Source of the DNA: Tepidimonas sp. UBA997
GTDB taxonomy: Bacteria > Pseudomonadota > Gammaproteobacteria > Burkholderiales > Burkholderiaceae_C
Assembly: GCA_002291945.1 (NCBI GenBank)
Contig: DBAZ01000072.1
Span: forward strand, 1 to 37,878
Length of the DNA stretch: 37,878 nt
Direction of reading: 5' to 3'
The notes below the pieces were generated by a model. It was not told where the DNA came from. It saw only the letters and a list, made by a program, of their open reading frames with translations, and searched no databases. Position numbers and translations under genes: made by a program. How positions within the stretch are numbered: position 1 is the first letter of the stretch; the number at the start of each line of letters is the position of its first letter. This document shows, in pieces, positions 17,261 through 24,892 of this stretch.

Positions 17261-19504
17261 TCACGCGATACGGAAACGCGACACCGAGCGCCGCAATTCT
17301 TCGGCCACTCTGGCCAGTTCACGAACCCGCTTCACGGTGGAGCGGGTTCCTTCTCCCGTTTGCTCGGTCACGGCAAAAATGCGTTGGATGCTGTTGGCCG
17401 TCTGTGAGGCCATCTCGGCTTCCTTGGTAGCCGTTTGAGCAATCTGCTCAATCAGTATCGTCACCTCGCGAGACAGGCGATCAATGTCACTCAGAGCGGC
17501 ACCCGCATTGTCCGACAGGTGAGCACCCTCCACCACCTCCCGAGTCGAGCGCTCCATGGAAAGAACCGCATCCTGCGTGTCGGCCTGAATGGTTCTGACC
17601 AAAGCCGCAATCTGGCGAGTGGCCTCCGCAGACCGCTCGGCCAGACGCTGTACCTCCTGCGCCACGACCGAGAAACCACGGCCCGCTTCGCCAGCCGAGG
17701 CGGCCTGAATCGCCGCATTCAAGCCCAGCACGTTGGTCTGTTCGGTGATGTCCGAGATCAGTTCGGTGATCTCGCCAATTTCCTGTGAGGACTCACCCAG
17801 ACGTTTGATGCGCTTGGCGGTGATCTGAATCTGCTCGCGAATCGTATTCATGCCACCGATCGTGTCCTGAACGGCCTTCAGGCCGGACTCTGCTGCCCGC
17901 AACGAGGCGCGCGCGACCTCAGCAGACTCCTGCGCATGCCCAGACACCTGGTTGATTCGCTGCGCCATTTCCAGCACCGACTGACCGGTGTCCCGAATCT
18001 CGCGCAATTGTTCGGCCGAGACCGCCAGCAACTCGGTGGACGTGTTCTCCACCACGAGGGTGGTCTCGGTCACACGATTGGCCGTCGTCTGCACCTGGCC
18101 CACCAGAGACCGCAATTCCTCGACCGTGTAGTTGACGGAGTCGGCAATCGCTCCGGTGATGTCCTCGGTCACCGTCGCTTCCTGAGTCAGATCCCCTTGA
18201 GCCACCGTTTGCAGTTCATTCATCAAGCGCAGAATGGCAGCCTGGTTGGCATCATTGATGCGCTTGGCTTCCTGCTCCTGGGCTTCGGCCGCCAGCCGCT
18301 GCTGTTCGGCCATCAACTGCCTTTGGCGACTGTCCATCAATTGCAGATAAACCAGTCCCGACACCATCAGGATCGCGAGCAGCACCGAGAGCACCAGGAG
18401 AGCCAGCTCGGTACGCGCCAGACCCGCCTGCGTGGTCAGCCCCCCCTGCAACCGATCCAGAGACAATCGCAGGCCTTCACCAGCATTCACGATGGCGTCC
18501 TGGGCGTTGTTGGCCTGCACGAGCGATTGCAGATTCCCCAGGATGGTCTCTGCCTCGTTTTGTGTCTGCACAAAGCGAAGCATCAACAATTCCAGGCTTT
18601 GGAGAACATCCGGGTCTGTGGACGGTCTCAAGCGAAGCACTTCGCTGCCCGCCAGCAAGCCTTGCGTGATTTCCTGGAACGTATTCAAGTCAATGCCCAG
18701 GTTGAAGGCCGCCTGGGGGCTGACGCCCTCAGGGGTCAACAACTCGTTGGCTGAGCGCCCCAGGCGTTGGGTCAGCATCACCAGTTGCCCGGTGGCTGCA
18801 ATTTCAGACGCTGGCGCGTTGCCCTGCAGCTTCAGTGAGGCCACCGTTTCAGCGATTTCCAGCAACTCTGAGGACTGCTCGTTGATCACGCGCAAGGCCG
18901 AGCCAAACCGGATCAGCACCTGCTGCTGCGCGAGGACGATGGACGCATGACGCGCGGCCTCTTCGGCCAGCGGGATGGCTTCTTCGAGCAGCGGGCTCAC
19001 GCCACGACCCACCGCCGACAGCCCCAGAGTTCCGCCACCGTCACGGAGTCCGTGCAAATTATCGACCAGCACCTGGGCACTTTCATTCACCACCGCAAAC
19101 GCGTCGGGTCGCCCGGCCACTGCCTGCGAAACACTGTTGACCAAGCGCTGTGACTGAACCAGCGCCTGCCCAGCGGCGGCCACCTGAGCCGATGCACGCT
19201 GCGTCTGGATCACGAGCAAAACCGTCAGGCTGACCGCCACGAGAATGAACACCAGCAAAAATGCCGACAGCGTTTTGCGATGCTGGTTCAGCGTGCGATT
19301 CCCCAACAGGGGCAAGGCTATCATCCCGTCAGGGGCAGACGCCTGTGGCGCGTCGCCTGAAACATCGCCGACCCGGGGAGCGTCGTCGGCCTGCTGCGTG
19401 CTCTCCGGCTCCAATGTGGACATGATGGAATCGTCGTTGTCGGACGACTGCTTGTCCTCATTCGGCGTTTTTTTCGAATGCAGAAAACGATCAATCAGTG
19501 CCAT
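17261..19504 (-). CDS. pilJ: Methyl-accepting chemotaxis protein PilJ (type IV pilus chemosensor)
   Basis: 747 residues. A long polar, acidic cytoplasmic tail (1-75) precedes TM1 (about 79-100). A periplasmic all-helical region of PilJ-N type (101-365, with a TQRLGRSANEL motif near 245) is followed by TM2 (about 366-388), a HAMP-like segment and the signalling hairpin. The tip contains EQTNVLGLNAAIQAASAGEAGRGF (in two blocks, about 588-611), which is diagnostic for MCPs, with the Gly and Gln/Ser variants typical of PilJ. ATG at 19504 has AAGG 6 bp upstream. In Pseudomonas PilJ senses pilus-related surface contact and signals to ChpA. It is cotranscribed between pilI and pilL. Confidence 0.95.
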   Translation of the reverse strand: MALIDRFLHSKKTPNEDKQSSDNDDSIMSTLEPESTQQADDAPRVGDVSGDAPQASAPDGMIALPLLGNRTLNQHRKTLSAFLLVFILVAVSLTVLLVIQTQRASAQVAAAGQALVQSQRLVNSVSQAVAGRPDAFAVVNESAQVLVDNLHGLRDGGGTLGLSAVGRGVSPLLEEAIPLAEEAARHASIVLAQQQVLIRFGSALRVINEQSSELLEIAETVASLKLQGNAPASEIAATGQLVMLTQRLGRSANELLTPEGVSPQAAFNLGIDLNTFQEITQGLLAGSEVLRLRPSTDPDVLQSLELLMLRFVQTQNEAETILGNLQSLVQANNAQDAIVNAGEGLRLSLDRLQGGLTTQAGLARTELALLVLSVLLAILMVSGLVYLQLMDSRQRQLMAEQQRLAAEAQEQEAKRINDANQAAILRLMNELQTVAQGDLTQEATVTEDITGAIADSVNYTVEELRSLVGQVQTTANRVTETTLVVENTSTELLAVSAEQLREIRDTGQSVLEMAQRINQVSGHAQESAEVARASLRAAESGLKAVQDTIGGMNTIREQIQITAKRIKRLGESSQEIGEITELISDITEQTNVLGLNAAIQAASAGEAGRGFSVVAQEVQRLAERSAEATRQIAALVRTIQADTQDAVLSMERSTREVVEGAHLSDNAGAALSDIDRLSREVTILIEQIAQTATKEAEMASQTANSIQRIFAVTEQTGEGTRSTVKRVRELARVAEELRRSVSRFRIA

Positions 19505-19560
19505 GGGTAACCTTCAAAAAAACGGGCGAAAGCGATGCGCCCCCATACCGGCTCAGACCC

Positions 19561-20097
19561 TCATGCAACAATCGCAAGGAATTCAGCATGCTTGGACAAG
19601 GCCAGCATGTCCACCTCGGACCAGGCTTTGCCCTCCTGATCCACGAGCTGTCGCTTGATGCATTCGGGCCAGCCCTCGGCAGGCGGATCTGCCCGCGCGA
19701 AGTCCGAGGGTTTTCGCAAACCACGCAATCGATCCACCAGCAACACGGCATTCACGCCCAACGCCTGATTCAGACTGACCAGACGCGACTCCGTCGTCAA
19801 GCGATCCGGTACAGACGCCCGGCCGACCGCCCCACCCTGAATGAACGCCAGCACATCAATGACGCCCTGGATGCTTCCCCTCAGATTGGCCACCCCCAGA
19901 TACCAGGCCTTCGCATGCGGCACCGGATGAACGCCGGACCAGGCGTAAATCTCGCCGGCGTAGGCCAACGGAAAGAGCAGAGCCAGCCCGCCCGTCTCGG
20001 CGGCCAGCCAAGCATGACTGGAATCTTCGGCCCTGGCCGCCTGCAGTCGCTTGGCCAGACGCTCCTGCAGCTCCGTAAGCGATTGACGATTCGGCAT
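19561..20097 (-). CDS. pilI: CheW-like coupling protein PilI
   Basis: 178 residues with one CheW domain (about 35-175). LRGSIQGVIDVLAFIQGG corresponds to the CheW core around the conserved NLRG motif (here ANLRGSIQGVID), and SRLVSLNQALGVNAVLLVDRLRGLR to the following strand pair. It links the MCP PilJ to the kinase PilL. ATG at 20097 lies 25 bp after the pilH stop with only a weak ribosome binding site. 56 bp separate it from pilJ. No catalytic residues are expected. Assignment rests on the domain plus its place in the pilGHIJL order. Confidence 0.93.
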   Translation of the reverse strand: MPNRQSLTELQERLAKRLQAARAEDSSHAWLAAETGGLALLFPLAYAGEIYAWSGVHPVPHAKAWYLGVANLRGSIQGVIDVLAFIQGGAVGRASVPDRLTTESRLVSLNQALGVNAVLLVDRLRGLRKPSDFARADPPAEGWPECIKRQLVDQEGKAWSEVDMLALSKHAEFLAIVA

Positions 20098-20122
20098 GGC
20101 AGCGCTCAGTCAGCCAGAAGCG

Positions 20123-20488
20123 TCAGCCCAGGGCCTGGATTTTGGCAATCAAGTCAGGTCCATTGACCGGCTTGACCACGTAATCACGAGCCCCCTGACG
20201 CAGTCCCCACACGCGGTCTGTTTCCAGATTCTTACTGCTGCAGATAATGATTGGAATGCTTGAAAACTGGGGATCGCGTGAAAGAGTTCGGGTGAGCTGG
20301 AAACCGTTACCGCCTGGCATCACCACATCCATCAGAATCAGATCAGGCTTTTCTTTGGCCAAACTCGACAGCGCATCGTCCGCATTTTCGGCGGTGGCGA
20401 CGACGAATCCATTTTTATTGAGCAGATCCGAGAGCGCCACGCGCTCCGTCTTGGAGTCATCTACCACTAATATTTTCCTGATGGTCAT
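20123..20488 (-). CDS. pilH: Single-domain response regulator PilH
   Basis: 121 residues, a stand-alone CheY-like receiver. It has the acidic pair DD in ILVVDDSKTER, phosphoacceptor Asp in LILMDVVMPGGNGF, the switch Ser in IICSSKN and Lys in YVVKPV. In Pseudomonas PilH acts with PilG in tuning the pilus extension and retraction motors, possibly as a phosphate sink. Its ATG overlaps the pilG stop (ATGA, 4 bp), so the two are translationally coupled. Assignment as PilH rather than PilG follows from its second position and the NGFQLTR sequence. Confidence 0.94.
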   Translation of the reverse strand: MTIRKILVVDDSKTERVALSDLLNKNGFVVATAENADDALSSLAKEKPDLILMDVVMPGGNGFQLTRTLSRDPQFSSIPIIICSSKNLETDRVWGLRQGARDYVVKPVNGPDLIAKIQALG

Positions 20489-20889
20489 GGCTTATTTCCG
20501 TCATGGTGGGAGGCGAATACTTGAACCGCATGCAGCAATGCCTCCCGGGTAAAAGGCTTGGTCAAATAATCGGCTGATCCGACCATTTTTCCACGAGCCT
20601 TGTCAAAAATGCCATCCTTGGAGGAAAGCATGATGACTGGGATCGAAGAAAAACGTGCATTGCGCTTGATGATGGCACAGGTTTGATAGCCGTCCAGCCG
20701 CGGCATCAAAATATCGCAAAAAACCAGATCGGGGGCAAAGTCGTGGATCCGAGCCAAGGCGTCAAACCCGTCTTCAGCCAACAACACCTCGTGCCCACCC
20801 TGGCGCAAAAACAGTTCAGCACTGTGCCTGACCGTCTGGCTGTCATCCACAACCAGCACTTTGCGAGGGGGGCAAACGCCGGAGCTCAT
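20485..20889 (-). CDS. pilG: Single-domain response regulator PilG
   Basis: 134 residues, a CheY-like receiver. It has DD in VLVVDDSQTVR, phosphoacceptor Asp in LVFCDILMPRLDGY, the conserved Ser in IMLSSKDG and Lys in YLTKPFTREALL. SQTVR and IMLSSKDGIFDKARG are typical of PilG. It is the output regulator that promotes type IV pilus extension through the PilB motor and its partners. ATG at 20889 lies 7 bp after the rubredoxin stop; the ribosome binding site is weak, so it may depend on translation of the rubredoxin gene. It is coupled to pilH by a 4-bp overlap. Confidence 0.95.
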   Translation of the reverse strand: MSSGVCPPRKVLVVDDSQTVRHSAELFLRQGGHEVLLAEDGFDALARIHDFAPDLVFCDILMPRLDGYQTCAIIKRNARFSSIPVIMLSSKDGIFDKARGKMVGSADYLTKPFTREALLHAVQVFASHHDGNKP

Positions 20890-20896
20890 GGGCCAG

Positions 20897-21070
20897 TCAG
20901 AGTTCGACCATTTCGAAATCTTCCTTACGTGCGCCGCACTCGGGGCAAGTCCAGTTCATCGGCACATCGCTCCACCGGGTGCCCGGCGCAATGCCGTCGT
21001 CGGGGGCACCCGCCGCCTCGTCGTAAATCCAGCCACAGATCAGGCACATCCAGGTTTTGCTTGCACTCAT
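20897..21070 (-). CDS. Rubredoxin
   Basis: 57 residues, a typical small rubredoxin. Two CxxC knuckles, CLICGW (about 9-14) and CPECGA (about 42-47), bind one iron, and aromatic residues occupy the usual core (WIYDEAAG, TRWSDVP, WTCPECG). It is a cytoplasmic one-electron carrier whose partner is unknown. The ATG is at 21070 (MSASKTW); the longer frame would extend into the divergent thiD. It is the first gene of the transcript that continues into pilG after 7 bp, an arrangement I recall in other Burkholderiales. Confidence 0.95.
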   Translation of the reverse strand: MSASKTWMCLICGWIYDEAAGAPDDGIAPGTRWSDVPMNWTCPECGARKEDFEMVEL

Positions 21071-21131
21071 GGTGAAAAAAGCTTGTCTTAGAATGATCCC
21101 ATTGTATATAGGCAACCGGGCCCTTTTTCGA
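21071..21131. promoter_or_regulatory. Divergent rubredoxin / thiD promoter region
   Basis: On the plus strand TTGTCT (21083-21088), 16 bp and TATATA (21105-21110) form a plausible sigma-70 promoter for thiD, with a leader of about 15 nt. On the minus strand TTGCCT (complement of 21110-21115) could be the -35 for the rubredoxin-pil operon with a weaker -10. At 61 bp there is no room for a TPP riboswitch. Confidence 0.45.
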
Positions 21132-22079
21132 ATGACCATTTCCTCTGGCGATCCCTCTTCGAACACCCCCAGCACCGCCCAAGAAGCCTGCCTGCCCTGT
21201 GTCGTCACCTTCAACGTCAACGACCCCAGCGGCGCCGGCGGCCTGTCGGCCGACCTCACGGCCATGGCCAGCGCCGGCTGCCATGTGCTGCCCGTGGTCA
21301 CCGGCACCTACGTGCGTGACACGCGCCAAGTGCATCATCATTTGCCCCTAGACGAAGACGCGATCGACGACCAAGCCCGCTGCGCACTCGAAGACATGGC
21401 GGTGCAGACCGTCAAAGTCGGCTTTGCCGCCAGCGCCGAAGCCCTCAGCACGATTGCGGAAATCCTGAGCGATTACAGCGACATTCCGGTGGTGAGCTAC
21501 ATGCCCGAACTGGCTTGGTGGGACGAAGTCGAGCGTGAACATTACCTCGACGCCTTTGCCGAACTGGTGCTGCCCCAGACCAGTGTGCTGGTCGGCAACC
21601 ACAACACGCTGTGCCGCTGGCTGTTGCCCGACTGGTCGGCAGCGCGCCCCCCAGGCCCGCGGGATGTGGCCAAAGCGGCGGCCGAGCACGGCGTACCCTA
21701 CACCCTGGTGACCGGCTTCAACGCCCCGGATCAACACCTGGAAAGCCACCTCGCCTCCCCCGAAGCGGTGCTGGCCACGGCCCGCTACGAGCGCTTCGAA
21801 GCCACTTTCACCGGTGCTGGCGACACCCTGTCGGCTGCGCTGGCGGCCTTGCTGGCCAACGAAAACGACCTGCAAGCCGCCTGCGCCGAAGCACTGACCT
21901 ATCTCGACCAATGCCTGGATGCGGGTTTTCACCCCGGCATGGGGCACGCCGTGCCGGACCGCTTATTCTGGGCCCACGACGATGCCGACGACACCGACGA
22001 CACCGATGGCGACGCCGCCCCGACCACGACACCGGCACACCGGCTGGCCGATTTTCCGACCGACTCCAACCCTCATTGA
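21132..22079 (+). CDS. thiD: ThiD-like hydroxymethylpyrimidine/phosphomethylpyrimidine kinase (PfkB/ribokinase fold)
   Basis: 315 residues. A glycine-rich substrate motif NDPSGAGGLSADL (about 30-42) aligns with the GSDPSGGAGIQADL of ThiD. The anion-hole/catalytic motif FTGAGDTLSAA contains Asp231 as general base. Differences from canonical ThiD are real: NVND replaces AGSD, and the segment after KVGF reads AAS rather than the usual ML. A Asp/Thr-rich tail (about 281-300) is added at the C-terminus. The start is ATG at 21132 (MTISSGDPSS). It is followed 6 bp later by hemL. ThiD phosphorylates HMP to HMP-PP for thiamin synthesis; because of the substitutions the exact substrate is only probable. 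Confidence 0.8.
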   Translation: MTISSGDPSSNTPSTAQEACLPCVVTFNVNDPSGAGGLSADLTAMASAGCHVLPVVTGTYVRDTRQVHHHLPLDEDAIDDQARCALEDMAVQTVKVGFAASAEALSTIAEILSDYSDIPVVSYMPELAWWDEVEREHYLDAFAELVLPQTSVLVGNHNTLCRWLLPDWSAARPPGPRDVAKAAAEHGVPYTLVTGFNAPDQHLESHLASPEAVLATARYERFEATFTGAGDTLSAALAALLANENDLQAACAEALTYLDQCLDAGFHPGMGHAVPDRLFWAHDDADDTDDTDGDAAPTTTPAHRLADFPTDSNPH

Positions 22080-22085
22080 TTGCCC

Positions 22086-23381
22086 ATGACTGATCGCAAC
22101 CACGCCCTGTTTGAACGGGCTAAGCAACGCATTCCCGGTGGCGTGAATTCGCCGGTTCGGGCCTTCAAAGCCGTGGGTGGCACGCCACGCTTCGTGCAGC
22201 GAGCCCAAGGTGCCTACTTCTGGGACGCCAATGGCCAGCGTTACCTCGACTACATCGGCTCATGGGGCCCCATGATCCTGGGCCACGGCCACCCGGCCGT
22301 GCTGCAAGCCGTGCAACAAGCCTGTCTCGACGGCTTGAGCTTCGGTGCCCCGACCGAACGCGAGGTGGAACTGGCCGAGGCCATCGTCGAACTCGTGCCC
22401 AGCATCGACATGGTGCGTCTGGTGAGTTCCGGCACCGAAGCCGGCATGAGCGCGATCCGGCTGGCACGTGGTGCCACCGGGCGCAAGAAAATCATCAAGT
22501 TCGAGGGCTGCTACCACGGCCATGCCGACGCGCTGCTGGTCAAGGCCGGCTCGGGCCTGGCCACTTTCGGCAACCCCACCAGCGCCGGGGTGCCGCCCGA
22601 GGTGGTGCAGCACACCCTGGTGCTGCCATACAACGATGTGGAACCGCTCGAAGCCGCGTTTGCCGAGCACGGCAGCGACATCGCCTGCCTGATGATCGAG
22701 CCGATCGCGGGCAACATGAACTTCGTGCGCGCCAGCCTGCCCTTCATGCAGCGCTGCCGCGAGCTGTGTACCCAGCACGGTGCCCTGCTCGCCTTCGACG
22801 AGGTGATGACCGGCTTTCGCGTGGCGCTGGGCTGCGCCCAGAGCGTGTATGCGCAGCTCATCCCCGGCTTCGAGCCGGATATGACCGTGCTGGGCAAGGT
22901 GATAGGCGGCGGCATGCCGCTGGCGGCCTTTGGTGCCAAGCGTGCCGTGATGGAGCAACTGGCTCCACTCGGTGCCGTTTACCAAGCGGGCACCCTGAGT
23001 GGCAACCCGGTGGCCACCGCCTGCGGCCTGGCCACCCTGCGGGAAATTCAGCAACCCGGCTTCTTCGAGGCCTTGACGGCACGTACCGAGCAGCTCACTG
23101 CGGGCCTGCAAGCCGCCGCCGACGCCGCGGGCGTGCCGTTTGCCACCGACAGCCAGGGCGGCATGTTCGGCTTTTTCCTGCTGCCTGAACGGCCGCAGAA
23201 CTACGCCAGCGTCATGCGCACCGACGGCGCACGCTTCAACCGGTTCTTCCACGGCATGCTGGAGCGCGGCGTGTACTTGGCACCGGCCCTGTACGAAGCC
23301 GGATTCGTCAGCGCCGCACATACCGAAGCCGACGTGCGGGCCACCATCGAGGCCGCACAAGCGGTGTTTGCCACCCTCTGA
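22086..23381 (+). CDS. hemL: Glutamate-1-semialdehyde 2,1-aminomutase
   Basis: 431 residues, the usual length. This is a PLP enzyme of aminotransferase class III that converts glutamate-1-semialdehyde to 5-aminolevulinate in the C5 haem pathway. The PLP Lys271 is in VLGKVIGGGMPLAAFG and the cofactor-ring Asp238 is in LAFDEVMTGFR. The N-terminal RIPGGVNSPVRAF and YIGSWGPMILGHGHP are hallmarks of HemL. ATG at 22086, six bases after the thiD stop, is preferred to the TTG two codons earlier. No strong Shine-Dalgarno is seen, so coupling to thiD is likely. It converges with trhP. Confidence 0.97.
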   Translation: MTDRNHALFERAKQRIPGGVNSPVRAFKAVGGTPRFVQRAQGAYFWDANGQRYLDYIGSWGPMILGHGHPAVLQAVQQACLDGLSFGAPTEREVELAEAIVELVPSIDMVRLVSSGTEAGMSAIRLARGATGRKKIIKFEGCYHGHADALLVKAGSGLATFGNPTSAGVPPEVVQHTLVLPYNDVEPLEAAFAEHGSDIACLMIEPIAGNMNFVRASLPFMQRCRELCTQHGALLAFDEVMTGFRVALGCAQSVYAQLIPGFEPDMTVLGKVIGGGMPLAAFGAKRAVMEQLAPLGAVYQAGTLSGNPVATACGLATLREIQQPGFFEALTARTEQLTAGLQAAADAAGVPFATDSQGGMFGFFLLPERPQNYASVMRTDGARFNRFFHGMLERGVYLAPALYEAGFVSAAHTEADVRATIEAAQAVFATL

Positions 23382-23433
23382 CGACCTGGGGGCCGCTGGG
23401 TGGCGGTTGGTTGGCGACACCGGCCCCGCACCA

Positions 23434-23448
23434 GTGCCGCGACGGCAC
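23434..23448. terminator. Short hairpin between convergent hemL and trhP
   Basis: GTGCCG (23434-23439) and CGGCAC (23443-23448) form a perfect 6-bp stem with a CGA loop, 4 bp beyond the trhP stop. No T tract follows. It is a candidate bidirectional terminator. Confidence 0.4.
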
Positions 23449-23452
23449 GCTG

Positions 23453-24832
23453 TCAGGCCGCCACTGGCTCTAGCAGACGCGCCAGCAGCGCCCCCTCCAC
23501 CGGCCCACCCAGCGGCACGAACACCCGCACCGGGCTGCCCTGCGCCACCTCGACGGGTTCACCGTCGAGGTTCTGCATGGCATCCAGCGTGAGTACGCGG
23601 TTGCCACTGGGGTGGATCACCTCGATGCGGTCACCCACGGCAAATTTATTCTTGGTTTCCACCTCGGCCCAGCCGTCCGCACGCAGCCCACGCACCTCGC
23701 CCACGAAGTGGCTGCGGTGCAGTTCGGAGTGCCCACTGATGTAGTTCTGATAGTCCTGCGCCGGGCGGCGCTCCAGTAGGCCGCCGGTGTAGCCCCGGTT
23801 GGCCAGCCCTTCGAGTTCCAGCAGCAGCCCGGGGTTGAACGGCCGGCCCGCGACGGCATCGTCTATGGCGCGGCGGTACACCTGGGCGGTGCGGGCCACG
23901 TAATACAAACTCTTGGTGCGCCCTTCGATCTTCAGCGAGTCCACCCCGATCCGGCACAGCCGCTCGACGTGCTCCACCGCACGCAAGTCCTTGCTATTCA
24001 TGATGTAGGTGCCGTGCTCGTCTTCCAGCATCGGCATCAGTTCGCCCGGGCGGCCTTTTTCTTCGATCAGGTAGATCTGGTCAGCCGCCGGATGGCGCTG
24101 GCCACCGCCACAGGTGGAGAACGCCGTTTCGGCCTCGGCCTTGGCCTGCCCGAAGTCGAAGTCGCCCGCCAGACGTGCCACCGGTATCGCCTCGCCCGTC
24201 ACGCGGTCCAACTCGGCAGCCTGGGTGCCGTACTCCCAGCGGCAGGCGTTGGTGCATGTGCCCTGATTCGGGTCGCGCCGGTTGAAGTAACCGCTGAGTA
24301 GGCAGCGCCCGGAATAGGCGATGCACAGGGCGCCATGCACGAACACCTCGAGCTCCATGTCCGGGCATTCGTGGCGGATCGCCTCCACCTCGTCCAGGCT
24401 CAGCTCCCGGCTCAGGATGATGCGCGTCACCCCCACCTTCTGCCAGAACTTCACCGCCGCCCAGTTGGTGGTGTTGGCCTGCACCGACAGGTGGATCGGC
24501 ACCTCGGGCCACTTTTGGCGCACCTGCATGATCAGCCCGGCATCGGCCATGATGAGCGCGTCGGGCTTGAGTTCGATGATGGGCGCGATGTCGCGCAGAT
24601 AGGTGCGCACCTTGTCGTTGTGGGCAATCAGGTTGCTGGTGACGAACAGTTTCTTGCCACGGGCATGCGCTTCTTCGATGCCTTGCGCCAGTTGTTCCAG
24701 ACGAAATTCGTTGTTGCGCGCACGCAAGCTGTAGCGGGGCTGGCCCGCATACACCGCATCGGCACCGAAATCGTAGGCGGCCCGCATTTTGTCGAGCGAG
24801 CCGGCCGGCAGCAACAGTTCAGGGGATTTCAT
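23453..24832 (-). CDS. trhP: tRNA 5-hydroxyuridine synthesis protein TrhP (YegQ), peptidase U32 family
   Basis: 459 residues, close to E. coli YegQ (453). The U32 family signature is present as ELEVFVHGALCIAYSGRC followed by LLSGYFN; the Cys pair here and CTNACRWEY are typical Fe-S candidate ligands. The N-terminus PELLLPAGSLDKMRAAYDFG is the conserved TIM-barrel start. In E. coli TrhP makes ho5U34 in tRNA from a prephenate-derived hydroxyl group. The start is ATG at 24832 (MKSPELL); upstream sequence in frame lacks family similarity. An insert around residues 215-255 (EAIPVARLAGDFDFG) is probably lineage-specific. The gene faces hemL and follows the DUF3095 gene after 60 bp. Confidence 0.93.
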   Translation of the reverse strand: MKSPELLLPAGSLDKMRAAYDFGADAVYAGQPRYSLRARNNEFRLEQLAQGIEEAHARGKKLFVTSNLIAHNDKVRTYLRDIAPIIELKPDALIMADAGLIMQVRQKWPEVPIHLSVQANTTNWAAVKFWQKVGVTRIILSRELSLDEVEAIRHECPDMELEVFVHGALCIAYSGRCLLSGYFNRRDPNQGTCTNACRWEYGTQAAELDRVTGEAIPVARLAGDFDFGQAKAEAETAFSTCGGGQRHPAADQIYLIEEKGRPGELMPMLEDEHGTYIMNSKDLRAVEHVERLCRIGVDSLKIEGRTKSLYYVARTAQVYRRAIDDAVAGRPFNPGLLLELEGLANRGYTGGLLERRPAQDYQNYISGHSELHRSHFVGEVRGLRADGWAEVETKNKFAVGDRIEVIHPSGNRVLTLDAMQNLDGEPVEVAQGSPVRVFVPLGGPVEGALLARLLEPVAA

Positions 24833-24892
24833 GGCGCGTATTGTCCGCCGTTTCCAGCTTGCTTGCCGACCATGCCTTTTCATGACGGCGGG

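Noticed and set aside
21071..21131. Possible TPP riboswitch ahead of the thiD-like gene
   Set aside because: Only 61 bp separate the divergent genes and no conserved TPP aptamer segments (such as CUGAGA) are present.
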